From Rapana venosa (Eukaryota; Mollusca; Gastropoda; Neogastropoda; Muricidae), in contig CM054159.1 in the NCBI GenBank assembly GCA_028751875.1, positions 18,043,054 through 18,107,053 of the forward strand: DNA of 64,000 nt, read 5' to 3'. Below the pieces are notes generated by a model, which saw only the letters and a list, made by a program, of their open reading frames with translations, had not been told where the DNA came from and made no database searches. Position 1 is the stretch's first letter; each line of letters begins with the position of its first letter. The position numbers and the translations under genes were made by a program. Shown here piece by piece: positions 10,255 to 19,629 of this stretch.

Positions 10255-12030
10255 AAAAAAATTGTTTTTCTAAATAATTCTATATAACAAAAATATTTAA
10301 AGGGATTTTTTATCGCTGTATCTTACAAAAACAAATCAAAAACGCTTTCAAACAAACCATACACATATCACCAAAACCAATTTAAAATTTTCACAAATTT
10401 AAATGTAACACGCGCGCGCGTGCACAAAACAACACACAAAAAACACACAACCCCACACCCAAAACACACACACACACACACAACACAACAACACCCAAAC
10501 CACAGGGTTTTAACTTTGGAGGGTGGTGGGGGTTTCGGGTGTTGGGGGCAGGGACAAATTCGAGATGAAACAGGAGGTAAAGTCTTAGGTTTGAAATTAA
10601 TATGTCTTGAGGCTGGATGTAAAAGTGTCATAAGTAGGCTTTGGGCGAAGGGAGAGAGGGAGGTAATTCCAGATCACTGGACCAGAAACAGAGAAAGAGC
10701 GAAAGCCAACACGTGGATTGGTTGAATCTCTGTATTCGTAAGCACAGGGTATCTGCAGTAGAGCAGAGGGAACGAGAAAGAGTGTATAGGTGAAGACAGT
10801 CACAGAGGTAGGAGGTGCAGTTTTGTGGAGACGCTTGTAACAGAGGGTACTGATCTTATAGTTTACTCTCTGCGGCACAGGCAGCCAGTGGAGAGATTGC
10901 AAGAGAGGAATTATGTGCTCAGACTTTTTCTTTCTGAGGGCTAGTCGAGCTCCAGAGTTTTGTATACATTGAAGGGAGTGGATTGATCATGCTGGCAGAC
11001 CAACAAAAAGAGAATTGATATAGTCCAGACGTGAAAGAATGACAGACACAACTAGTTTGGATGTTGCATCAGTGGACAGGTGCTTTCGAATTGCACTAAT
11101 ACGATGTAAATGATAGTAGCACGACTGACAGGTCTGGGTGATGAATTTTTGCATAGAGAGAGTGTTGTCGATAACGACTCCAAAATACTTTACAGCAGTG
11201 GATAGAGGAATTGACATATTGCTGAATTCTATTGAAGCTTTTGTAATGGAAGAGAGTTTGTGTTTGGTCCCTACAAGCATGGTTTCCTTTTTATTTGCGT
11301 TTAGCTGTAACGAGTTCTCTATCATCCAGTTTTTGATATCTTGAAGGCAGTAGTCCATATTTGTCAAGAGAGAAGGCAGATTTTCAGGAATGTCACTCCT
11401 AAGAATCTGAGAGTCATTGGCATAGAAATGATGGTTGATCTGATGAAGGTTTATTAAATTAAAGTGAAAGAGGAGTAGTGTATAGAGTGAAAAGAACAGG
11501 GCCCAGAACTGATCCCTGTGGTTCTCCACATTCCAGTTTTGCAGGTATTGATTGAATCTTGTTTACTGCAACTGTGTAGAGTCGTCCTGTAATAAACCAG
11601 GCAAGGGTTGTACCTGTAATACCAAACGTATTTTGGGTACGCGACAGAATAATTGTATGGTGTATAGTGTGAAAGGCTGCAGATAAGTCGAGAAGAGTGA
11701 GGAGGGAGATTTTCCCTGAGTCAGAAGCGTGTAGAAGCATGTTTAAGGTGTGGACTAGGGTGGTTTCGGTGCTGTGGTTGGCGTGATAGGCAGACTGAAC
11801 AAGGGGGAAGGAGATTATTGGAATGAAGATGGCTGTTAAGTTGTTTCAGAACAACTTTTTCAAGGACTTTAGAGATAAATGGTAGGTTAGAAACAGGTCT
11901 GTAATTCTTCATGAGGTCATGCTTTTTGAGTAGAGGTGTAACTATTGCAGTTTTGAGATGTGTTGGAAAAATTCCTGAAAGAAGAGATGAGTTTACTACT
12001 TTTGTGATAGTGGGTATAAGCCGTGGAATG
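10255..12030 (-). mobile_element. L2/CR1-like LINE copy B
   Basis: Runs from a 5' truncation near 12030 to the tail at 10255-10400. In minus-strand order: an RT N-terminal block with NYRPVSNLPFISKVLEKVVLKQL (about 11912-11840); TLLDLSAAFHTIH (motif A, about 11700); [17 protein letters not shown] (about 11530-11480); motif C at 11413-11424, which reads Y-A-N-D instead of Y-A-D-D; then LQDIKNWM, VKYFGV and TCQSCYYHLHRISAIRKH. The C-terminus at 10902-10597 has LHWLPVPQRVNYKI, a RVGFRSFSVSGPVIWNYLPLSLR block and SSLKTY. Several frameshifts. The 3'UTR carries a CG/CA tract at 10402-10490 before the tail. Confidence 0.85.
10987..11529 (-). pseudogene. L2-like RT C-terminal half, motif C mutated
   Basis: A 180-codon frame covering the end of motif B, motif C and the thumb. 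The catalytic dyad is Y-A-N-D (first Asp to Asn), which would abolish polymerase activity. Downstream blocks (IKNWMIENSLQLNANKKETM, TAVKYFGVVIDNTLSM, TCQSCYYHLHRISAIRKH, SRLDYINSLFVGLPA) are intact and collinear with the copy at 60686-61798. It ends in a stop where the thumb continues in another frame. Confidence 0.8.
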
Positions 12031-12038
12031 CACTGAAT

Positions 12039-12300
12039 GTGGAGAGAAGCAGGTATTTAAAATATTCTGTTGGGAAAGAAATCAATTATTTAGATATTAC
12101 CCTTAAAATTAAGGATGGAGAAATTGTGGTGGATGTGAAGTCCAAGCACAATCATATCCCAGGGAACATGACCAGATCTCAGAATTTCACGTGTGGGGAA
12201 GATGATGATTCTGAACAGGTACTCAGTAATCTACTAGTTTACAAGTTGATTTTATCATGTATGTTATTCATTCAGCCTGAGGAAGCTTCAGAATAGAAGC
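12039..12300 (+). pseudogene. Possible Penelope-like RT fragment
   Basis: An 85-codon frame between two minus-strand L2-like copies. The segment KEINYLDITLKIKDGEIVVDVKSK resembles the F/YLD-x-T-x-x-hxDG-x-hxTDhhxKPT block late in Penelope-like RTs, but the KPTD part is degenerate and no palm motif or GIY-YIG domain is present. It ends at PEEASE, directly before a small hairpin (12277-12304). Alternatives are another retroelement's C-terminus or chance. Confidence 0.3.
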
Positions 12301-12304
12301 GAAA
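12277..12304 (+). other. Hairpin with hammerhead-like core
   Basis: CTGAGGA at 12277-12283, one extra A, then a perfect 5-bp stem GCTTC (12285-12289) / GAAGC (12296-12300) with a six-base loop, then GAAA at 12301-12304. CUGANGA, stem II and GAAA is the hammerhead core order. The extra A at 12284 breaks the ideal geometry, and the stem I/III partners and the cleavage triplet are not assigned. Confidence 0.3.
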
Positions 12305-12373
12305 ACTTGCTGATGATTGAAATAAAAGTAGAAATAAAGCTGAGCATAGTTGCGTTTTATTGCTATTTATCTG

Positions 12374-12386
12374 AATGCTGCTGCTG

Positions 12387-12440
<54 letters not shown>

Positions 12441-12442
12441 AT

Positions 12443-12524
<82 letters not shown>

Positions 12525-12526
12525 TA
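12374..12526. repeat. Compound (CTG)n-(GAT)n-(TAA)n microsatellite
   Basis: CTG repeats at 12374-12431 pass through a few TGA units into about 90 bases of TAA. The TAA part is the 3' terminal repeat of the minus-strand L2-like copy C. Translated frames here are only poly-Ala/Asn/Ile or their complements. Confidence 0.9.
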
Positions 12527-14850
12527 AGAAGAGAAGAAGAAGAATGGTATGGTATTCATATATTGATGAATCTTGTAAAGCAAACAAATCGAAGCGCTTA
12601 CATTGCAACTCATTTACACACTTGCAACCATCCACAAAATATACAATTAACATATATCAAATTTATGTTCAAACACGCACGCACACATGCGCACGCATAC
12701 ACACACAACACGTTAAGGTATGGTGGTGGAGATAAAGGTGGCTGTTGAAAAGTAGGAAAAAACATGAGGGGAAGACATCAGGTAGGAAATAAGAGTGTTT
12801 TGAGGCTGGATTTGAAAGTGTGAAATGTAGGCATTTGGCGAAGGGATAGAGGGAGGTCATTCCAGGTGGATGGGCCAGAAACAGAGAAAGAGCGACGGCC
12901 AGCAGTGGTTTGTTTGAATCTGGGTGTTCGAAAGCACAAAGTATCTGCGGCTGAACGAAGGGAACGGGATGGAGTGTACAGGTGGAGACAGTTACAGAGA
13001 TAAGAGGGTGCAGATTTGTGGAGACATTTGAAACAGAGGGCATTGATCTTTTTGTAAAACAGGCAATCAGTGAAGAGATTGCAAAAGAGGACTAGTCGAG
13101 CTGCAGAGTATTGATTGCATTGCAGGGAGTGAATGGATGATGCTGGTAGACCAGCAAAAAGAATTACAGTAGTCCAAACGTGAAAGAGAGATGTGACAGA
13201 TTTGGATGTTGCATCAGTGGACAGATATTTGCTAATAGCCCTAATGCACCATAATTGATAGTAGCAAGACGCGCAGGTCTGGATGATTTTTTTTCCATAG
13301 AGAGTGTGTTGTAGAGAACTATACCTAGATATTTCACAGAGGTGGATAAAGGAACTGATGTATTGCCAAATTCCATTGAAGATGTTGTGATGAAGGAAAG
13401 TTTATGTTTGATCCCTATGAGCACAGCTTCGGTTTTATCAGCATTTAGCTGTAACTTGTTCTGGGTCATCCAGTTTTGAATGTCTTGAAGGCAGTAGGCC
13501 ATGCGTGTCGCTGTATTGAAGCTGAGTATCATCAACATAGAAATGATGATCAATATGATGGTGATTTATTTATGTAGGAGTGGAGCAGTGTAGAGGGTGA
13601 AGAGAACAGGGCCCAGAACTGATCCATGTGGAACTCCATATTCCAGTTTGACAGGTTTCTTTTTATTATTGAATTTAGCTGAAAAGTACTTTCTGGAATA
13701 GGTCTGTGAAGTATGAAGTGAACCAGGTGATGGCTGTATCATTAATACCGAGCGTATTTTGGACACGAGAAAGAAGCATTGACTGATATATTGTGTCAAA
13801 GGCTGCAGATAAGTCAACAAGAGTGAGAAGGGAGAATTTCCCTGCATCAGAAGTGAGTAGAAGTGTATCTAAAGTATGGACTAGGGTGGTTTTGGTGCTG
13901 TGGTTGGGGCGATTGGCAGATTGAAAAGGGGGGAGGAGATCATTGGAATGAAGGGGGTTGTTAAGTTGTTTTAGAAGAACTTTTCAAGTACTTTAGAAAT
14001 GAATGTTAAGTTAGAAACAGGTCTTTAAGTCTTCAGAATGTTGGGGTCGAGGTTGTGCTTTTTTCAGTAGAGGTGTGACTATTGCTGTTTTAAGAGCTGA
14101 TAGAAACTTTCCTGACAGAAGAGATGAGTTTACTATTTCAGTGACAAAGGGTACAAGTTGTGGAATGCATTGTGAGAAAACAGGAGCAGGTATGGGATCG
14201 ATATCCTATGATTTAATCATCATTTCTTTCAGAATTGTTGTGATTTCTTGTTCACTTGTGGCATGGAAGGAAAAGAAAGGAAATACAGTGAACTTGGGAT
14301 CAGGACGTGCAGGCTGGAAAGGAGTCTGATCCAGTCAGAAGCGGATAATGTTGACTTCGTCTAAGAAGAACGAAGAGAAGATGAAAGAAAGTTCAGACAG
14401 GCTGTGGGTGGTAGGCAAAGGGCTTGTTTAGCAGATCCAAGAAGATTTGAAGTGAGGGAAAAAGAGATTTTTATGGATTTAGTGCAGGGAACTTGAAAAA
14501 AATAATATCCTGTCTTTGCTGAATGGATTAAAAGTTTGACTTTGTTTATTTGTTTTCAGAAAAGCTCTTTGTTAATTTCAGCTTTTGATTTCCGCCATTG
14601 CCGTTTTAGTTGCCGGCGTTGATCTTTACCTTTAAGATGTTATGAGTAAACCATGGCACACAGGCCTGTCAGGAAGGTGATGGTCCAGTTGGAGGTTCAA
14701 GTTCGTCAAGCAATTGGCAGAGGACAGTGTTATAGTGTTCTGAGAGGTCAGTGTGTCAGATATTTGTGAAAGGTATTCTGTAGCTTGCAATGCGAAAGTT
14801 GAGTGTCTATTGCCTTAAGAAAAATCACTGTCTTTCTGGTTTTGAGTAAA
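12527..14850 (-). mobile_element. L2/CR1-like LINE copy C
   Basis: The longest minus-strand member. From right to left: the post-EN linker (14850-14350, including PWFTHNILKVK-like and LLTGSDSFPA blocks), then an RT N-terminal region. Fingers with NYRPVSN-type blocks lie at 14050-13960 with frameshifts. Motif [13 protein letters not shown] is at about 13815. [17 protein letters not shown] is at 13650-13580. Motif C at 13528-13539 keeps the acidic dyad (Y-V-D-D). LQDIQNWMTQNKLQLNADKTE and VKYLGIVLYNTLSM follow, then a degenerate C-terminus and an (ACGC/CA)n tract at 12672-12712, then the tail. Truncated at 14850 where another LINE's EN fragment begins. Confidence 0.85.
13164..13553 (-). pseudogene. 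L2-like RT segment (motif C to thumb)
   Basis: A 129-codon frame starting just beyond motif C and running through LQDIQNWMTQNKLQLNADKTEAVLIG to VKYLGIVLYNTLSM, then into a degraded TCQ-C-YY region. A deletion after SMEKK and a frameshift remove part of the thumb. It aligns with the better copy at 61500-61790. Confidence 0.75.
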
Positions 14851-14854
14851 AAAA

Positions 14855-15131
14855 ATATCTAAGGTTCTCTGTGTGTTTACCTTGTTATCTGCAGTCCTTG
14901 CATTCAAGTCCCCAACGCAAAGAACATCACAATCCTCTTGACCTCTATTATATTCCCCAATATAATTTCCATATCATGTAAATAACAAGCAGAAACACTT
15001 CTTTGGTAGTATGGTATCAGCATAGCATCATTGATTCCACCATACAGTGATTTTGACAGTCTTAGTATTAACAAATGATCATTTGAAGAGTCAACTGTTA
15101 GTACATGATGGGCAATGTTTTTCTTAATCAT
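14855..15131 (-). pseudogene. LINE endonuclease fragment (GDLNAR)
   Basis: Minus-strand frame with SNDHLLILRLSKSLYGGINDAMLIPYY, typical of the middle of an APE endonuclease. After a one-base shift at about 14930 it continues as DVLCVGDLNARTADNKV, which contains the catalytic Asp/Asn of the GDxN motif. N- and C-terminal parts are missing. It lies downstream, in the same orientation, of the ORF1 remnant at 15712-16926. A SINE and a CAT microsatellite sit between, so it is probably the start of ORF2 of that same element, cut off by L2-like copy C. Confidence 0.6.
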
Positions 15132-15140
15132 ACACCATCA

Positions 15141-15448
15141 TACACCATTAAGGGACGGGATAGCACAGTGGTCGGAGCACTGGCTTTCCCCCAGCCAATA
15201 TAGCAGCGTTGGTTACCAGTTGGATGGGTGACCGTTTGTGCGCCTTGACTTCAGTACAGTTCCCCCAGTTCCCCCAGCTGTAAATGGGTACCTGCCCTCT
15301 TTAGGGTCAGGGAAGGTAAAGCAGTGAGGGAGAGGAGATGGGCGCCGCCCTCAATATGCTGGCCCTAGAGAAGTGAGGTCTCTGACGCCTCGCTCCCCTA
15401 CGACCTTATAGGTTATGGGACTCCTTTACCTTTACCTTTTTACACCAT
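15141..15448 (+). mobile_element. tRNA-derived SINE (type 3) with TSD tacaccat
   Basis: Body 15151-15440. The head has a perfect polymerase III A-box-like match TAGCACAGTGG at 15161-15171 and a weak B-box candidate at 15211-15221. A middle 'aatgggtacctg' segment is at 15284-15295. It ends in (TTTACC)n. The octamer tacaccat occurs immediately before (15141-15148, and once more at 15131) and after (15441-15448), consistent with a target-site duplication. The stretch 15395-15420 resembles the 3' end of the RTE at 17873-20431, suggesting the LINE that may mobilise it. Confidence 0.65.
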
Positions 15449-15578
15449 CGTCAACAACGTCTTCATTATTGCTATCACCCCCACTACTACCATCATCCGT
15501 CTCTTCAATATCACCACCATCATAGTCACTATTATCAACCCCACCATCTTTCCCATCATCATCCCCATTCCTTATTAC

Positions 15579-15643
<65 letters not shown>

Positions 15644-15660
15644 CAATTACCATTTCCACT
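15449..15660. repeat. (CAT)n microsatellite region
   Basis: Imperfect CAT/CAC triplets from about 15449 and a clean (ATC)n block at 15578-15643. The minus-strand frame reading poly-Met here is meaningless. Confidence 0.9.
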
Positions 15661-15711
15661 GTTACCATAAGATGTTGTACTACATACTCATCACTGCTAT
15701 CAAGCCTATTC

Positions 15712-16926
15712 AGATTATTGATATCACACACTTGATTTCTTGCACTGGGAAGATTTTCATGTGTAGCCCTGATTTGATCTGCATCAGAAGACTGGGGCCG
15801 GCCGACATCCTATCTCCAGCGCGTGACTGGCGATGTCTTCCCTCTTCCAAATCCCCATGGCTGCCCCGTGGTATTGTGGCCTTCACGTCTGCTGCTGTTG
15901 ACACCACGCCCTCCTGTCTGGTTTTGCCTTGCTCTGGCTGCAGGTGCTGATCGTCTGCCCTCAGTACTGTCTGTTTCTGTCTGCATGTACTTTCTGGTTG
16001 TGGCACCGCCACTATCGTTTGGTTTCTGCTGATGACCTGCTGCCGGTGATCCGGAACTGGGCCTTGAGGTGCCTGCATCATGTTTGTGTCTGGGCTGCTG
16101 TACGATGGTGTGGTTATATGTGTTGTAACTGTACACTGTATCTTCACACACGACTTTGTCCACTTTTAGGTACGCCTTTTTGCTGTCTTTCCGCAAAGAA
16201 TCAGGCAGAGGTTGGAGATGTTTTCTTTTGTTTCTTACATTATGGGAAAAATCTTCTTTCACAAATAGATGCGGTAATTTAAGCTTCTTTGCACTTTTCA
16301 AAATCTGTTCTTTCAGTTTTGCAAATTGAAATCTGACCAAAATGGTCTTACCTACTCTGGTTGCAAATTCAATAATAACTTCATCTGCTATTTTCAGTGT
16401 TTCTAATAGCGTCACGTACCTTTGCTTCACAGTCAGTCCAAAATTCTGCAGCCTTCCGAGGAATGCCAAAGAACAGCAGGTTGTTTCGCCGATTTTGACT
16501 TTCTGATGTTTTCATTCTTTCTTCAAGGCTGTTGATCTTTTCCAACAGGGCAGCATTCTCTTCCTTCATGTCACAGCATACGTGGTGCATGGCGTCTACA
16601 TCACACTGTAGAGTGTCACACTTGTCAGAGAGCTGGCTTACTTGTTCCGCCATTCTCTTTTCCAGTTCTCCTAGTCTGGCATCGATGTGGGACAACAAGG
16701 TTTGCTGTTCTGTTTGTAGCTGTTTCACTGCTTTTGCCAGTCCCTCCACCGCCTCTGTCAGTCTGTCTTCTCTGCTTACTCTTGTAGGACTGCAGTGTGA
16801 GAGTCTCTCCTCCCCAGCCATCACAGAAGTGTCACACTGTCTCACACTGCCTCTGTCACTCCTCTTGCTGGCTGTGACCAGTGTTGACTGAACTGGACCA
16901 GGGTTGGGTTTAACACCAGCCATCAG
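15712..16926 (-). pseudogene. LINE ORF1 (coiled coil, RRM) with 2A-like NPGP
   Basis: Two overlapping minus-strand frames (16923-16381 and 16469-15810) joined by one frameshift. In order: MAGVKPNPGP at the ATG, a 2A-like ribosome-skipping motif (consensus ends D-V/I-E-x-N-P-G-P; here G and K replace D and E). A Ser/Arg-rich linker follows, then a heptad-rich coiled coil (about residues 50-145, with LAKAVKQLQTEQQ and NAALLEKINSLEERM). An RRM-like block then begins SQNRRNNLLFFGIP, and the C-terminal domain has VRFQFAKLKEQILKSAK, EDFSHNVRNKRKHLQ and KAYLKVDKVV. The end is a low-complexity basic tail. This is the L1-type ORF1 plan, a trimeric RNA-binding chaperone. A SINE at 16927 separates it from a hydrophobic leader. 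Confidence 0.7.
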
Positions 16927-17065
16927 TGTGGATTGGTGGTCTAGAGGTAACGCGCCTGTCTAGAAAGCGAAAAGTCCGGGTCTGAAATGTGCGGCGGTTC
17001 GTACCCCGTTTGGACCGGAAACTTTTCCCCCATCCATTAGACCATGAGTGGTGGTCTGGGCGCTA

Positions 17066-17096
<31 letters not shown>

Positions 17097-17415
17097 CGTG
17101 TGTTACACGTAATTATTTAGCGCACGTAAAAGAACCCACGGCAACAAGAGAGTTGTCCCTGGCAAAATTCTTAGAAAAAAGCCACTCTGATAGGGAAACA
17201 AATTCAGTTGCAGACATGAAAAAACAAAAAAAAAGGGTGGCGCAGCGCTTGTGGCGACGCGCTATCCCGCTCTCCCCGGGGAGAGCAGCCCGAATTTCAC
17301 GGAGAGAAATCTGCCGTGACTTAAAGTGGTATGAAATGAAATCTGAGCGCTTTGATTTGTTGCTTTACAAGATTCAGCGCTATATAAATTCCATACATTA
17401 TTATTATTATTATTT
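16927..17415 (+). mobile_element. tRNA-derived SINE (type 1) with L2-like tail
   Basis: Near-complete. A-box-like TGGTCTAGAGG is at 16937-16947 and B-box-like GGTTCGTACCC at 16996-17006 (one mismatch to GGTTCGANNCC). The conserved central domain at 17066-17100 (ttcggatgagacgataaacc and flanks) resembles the V-domain of V-SINEs. The tail at 17340-17400 has gagcgctttgatttgt and cagcgctatataaattcc, ending in (TTA)n. The tail matches the L2-like LINE 3' ends in this window, so that LINE is the likely source of RT. Flanking pentamer atcag at 16922-16926 and 17416-17420 is a plausible short TSD. Confidence 0.8.
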
Positions 17416-17420
17416 ATCAG

Positions 17421-17861
17421 CAAAAAGGCGAGCAAAGTAGTCACTGTCAACAGGCCGGCGTGTTATGATGTTTTAAACCCCGGATTATTTTTGCTGTAAC
17501 AGTGGCATATCTTGTCAAAATGTTCATTAAAATTGTCATAAAATGTCAGATGGATGCACAATATTGTTGCGTGTCACATCTCATAGTGGTTGATAATTAA
17601 TTAACACTGTAAACATTAAATTAATTAAGGTGTTATAGTGTGCACTTTGCGCATTGTAACGTTTGAACTAAAGCCCTCATTCCACCCCCACCTCCTTCTA
17701 GAAATAATGTGTTTAACCTGGTTAGACTTCATGATTTGCTGAGGTTAGCCGTTCTGAAAGAGAGTTAAGTTTTCTTGTTAATCTATGCTACAGTGAGCTG
17801 TTTGAAGAAACTTCTCTGTTTGTGTACCCATGGTTGTTTGGAATTTCTAGTAATCCACTTC
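17421..17861 (-). other. Upstream part of the ORF1-bearing LINE
   Basis: At 17421-17456 the minus strand keeps an open frame (no ATG; TTG or CTG could start it) encoding LTVTTLLAFLL. When the SINE is skipped it continues in frame into MAGVKPNPGP. A stop lies just upstream, near 17465. The rest, AT-rich with 'aattaatta' motifs at 17597-17627, has no coding sequence and may be the element's 5'UTR, itself interrupted by the RTE at 17873. Confidence 0.45.
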
Positions 17862-18565
17862 AGGCTTTCTCTCATCTCATCTAATCTGCTCCCATAACCC
17901 CCTCCGGGGTCGTAGGGGCACTGCAGTGACGAACGTTGCACCAGTTGGCTCCATTTGCGGCAGTTGTGTGCAAGTGCCTGGGTTGTGGAGAAGCTCTTCC
18001 CTGTCCATTCAGTGATGTTGTCTGCCCATTTCTTCATCAGCCTGCCTCGCCTTCTCTTCCCCTGCACTGTTCCCTGCAGTATGGTTTTGGACAGCCCATC
18101 TGATGTAGTCACATGTCCGTACCATCTGAGCTTCCTTTTCTTGACTGTGGTCAGCAGGTTTTCGTAGTGCTTTACTTGTTGGGTGATGGTTTGTAGGACT
18201 TCGTTGTTGGTAGTGTGGTCCATATATGACATGCCAAGGAGTCTTCTGAGGCATCTCATCTCTAGAGCCTGGATCCTTCTTTGTAGATCTGCATTCAATG
18301 TCCAGGATTCGCAGGCATACAGATATGTAGAGATGACTAGTGCATGCAGTAGTTTGACCTTGGTCCTGAGAGAGATGTTTCGGTCTTTCCAGATAATCTT
18401 GAGCGTTGCCATTGCTGCTATTGTTTGTGCAGCTCTTGCGAGGATTTCGGTTTTTGAACCTTCTACAGTAATAATAGCTCCAAGGTACTTGAAGTGATCT
18501 ACAACCTCAAGTTCTTTTCCACTGACTGTGATCTTGGTAGTGATTGGCTGGGCTCTGTTTGTCAT
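17783..18565 (-). pseudogene. RTE-b thumb/C-terminal domain, reading into flank
   Basis: A 260-codon frame. Real element coding runs from MTNRAQPITTKITVSGKELEVVDHFKYLG through LLGMSYMDHTTNNEVLQTIT, LRWYGHVTT and KRRRGR to the DPGGGYGSR block. The last roughly 30 codons (RESLKWITRNSKQPW onward) read through the terminal repeat and the TSD into the target DNA, because no stop remains at the element end. The sister fragment at 34376-34705 has a stop there. It overlaps the palm frame by four bases in another phase, so a frameshift separates it from the catalytic domain. Confidence 0.8.
17862..17872. repeat. Target-site duplication, left copy
   Basis: aggctttctct, repeated at 20432-20442 on the other side of the RTE. 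It directly abuts the RTE 3' terminal repeat. Confidence 0.75.
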
Positions 18566-18978
18566 GAGTTTTGTCTTCTCGGCACTGATCTCAATGCCAT
18601 ATCTGGAGGATGTTTATGGTACACTAGGTCGGCTAGTTCCTGTTCATTTCCTGCAAGTCCGTCGATGTCATCAGCAAACCTGAGGTTGGTGATTATCCGC
18701 CCTCCAATACTGACTGTGCCAGTGTGATATTCTAAGGCATCAGTCACTATGCGCTCAAGGAAGACATTAAACAGTGTTGGCGATAGGAGACAGCCTTGAC
18801 GAACTCCCACTGAGGTATGGAACCACTCTCCAACTATGCCTTGGAAAAGCACTGCACTGGTGGCTTTTGCGGATAGCTCTTTGGTGGTCCGAATGATCTT
18901 TTGTCCCATGTATTTCTTCCTCTTGGCCCATAATGCGTCGTGCCATACACCGTCAAACGCTGGCTGTATTTCTTGCAC
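18562..18978 (-). pseudogene. RTE-b RT palm (FADD intact)
   Basis: A 139-codon frame with motif A region (AFDGVWHDALWA), AVLFQGIVGEWFHTSVGVRQGCLLSPTLFN (motif B) and LRFADDIDGLAGNEQEL (motif C, with both catalytic Asp residues). The fingers are in a separate frame at 18834-19178 and the thumb in a third. The palm is chemically complete, but the polypeptide is broken on both sides. Confidence 0.8.
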
Positions 18979-19629
18979 AGAACTCCCAGGTTGAATATTT
19001 GTTCTGTGGTGTTTCTGTTTGGGGGGAAGCCTGCCTGTTCTTCAGCGATGATCTTTTCTGCCTGTGGCTTTAGTCTGTTCAAGATGACTTTTAATAACAT
19101 CACTTTACTGGCATGGCTTATGAGGCTGATCATTCGATAGTTTTGGCATTGCTGCAGATTGCCTTTCTTGGGGAGCATGATGATGAGTGATTGGGTCCAA
19201 GGTGTTGGCCACTCTCCAGTCTGCCAGATCTTGTTGCAAATTCTTGTGAGGATGTCTGTTCATCCCCCCCCCCCCCCCCCCCACTCCGTATTTGATCGGC
19301 TCTGCTGGGATGTTGTCAATGCCTGCAGCTTTCCCATTTTTCAGTGATTTGATTGCTGCCTCAACCTCTTCACGAAGGATAGGAAAGTCATCATCTTCTG
19401 ACGAGTCCTGACTTGTAAGTACACTGGGGTCACCTTGTGTCTGATGGTTGTAGAGCTCTGAACAGTACTCTGTCCATCTGTTAATGATATCTTTTTCTTC
19501 TGTGAGGCAGTTTACGTCTTTGTCTTTGATGCTGGTGACTCTTGTCTGCTTCTGCTGTGTGAGCTCTTTTACAATTGGATAGGCTCTTCTGCTGCTGCTC
19601 TTAGACAAAGTTTCTTCAATATCTGAACA

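Noticed and set aside
12350..12748. 132-codon frame of poly-Ala/Asn/Ile
   Set aside because: It only translates CTG and TAA microsatellites. No promoter or domain, and the complementary frames are equally open.
15432..15731. Poly-Met/Asp protein on the minus strand
   Set aside because: A translation of the (ATC)n microsatellite.
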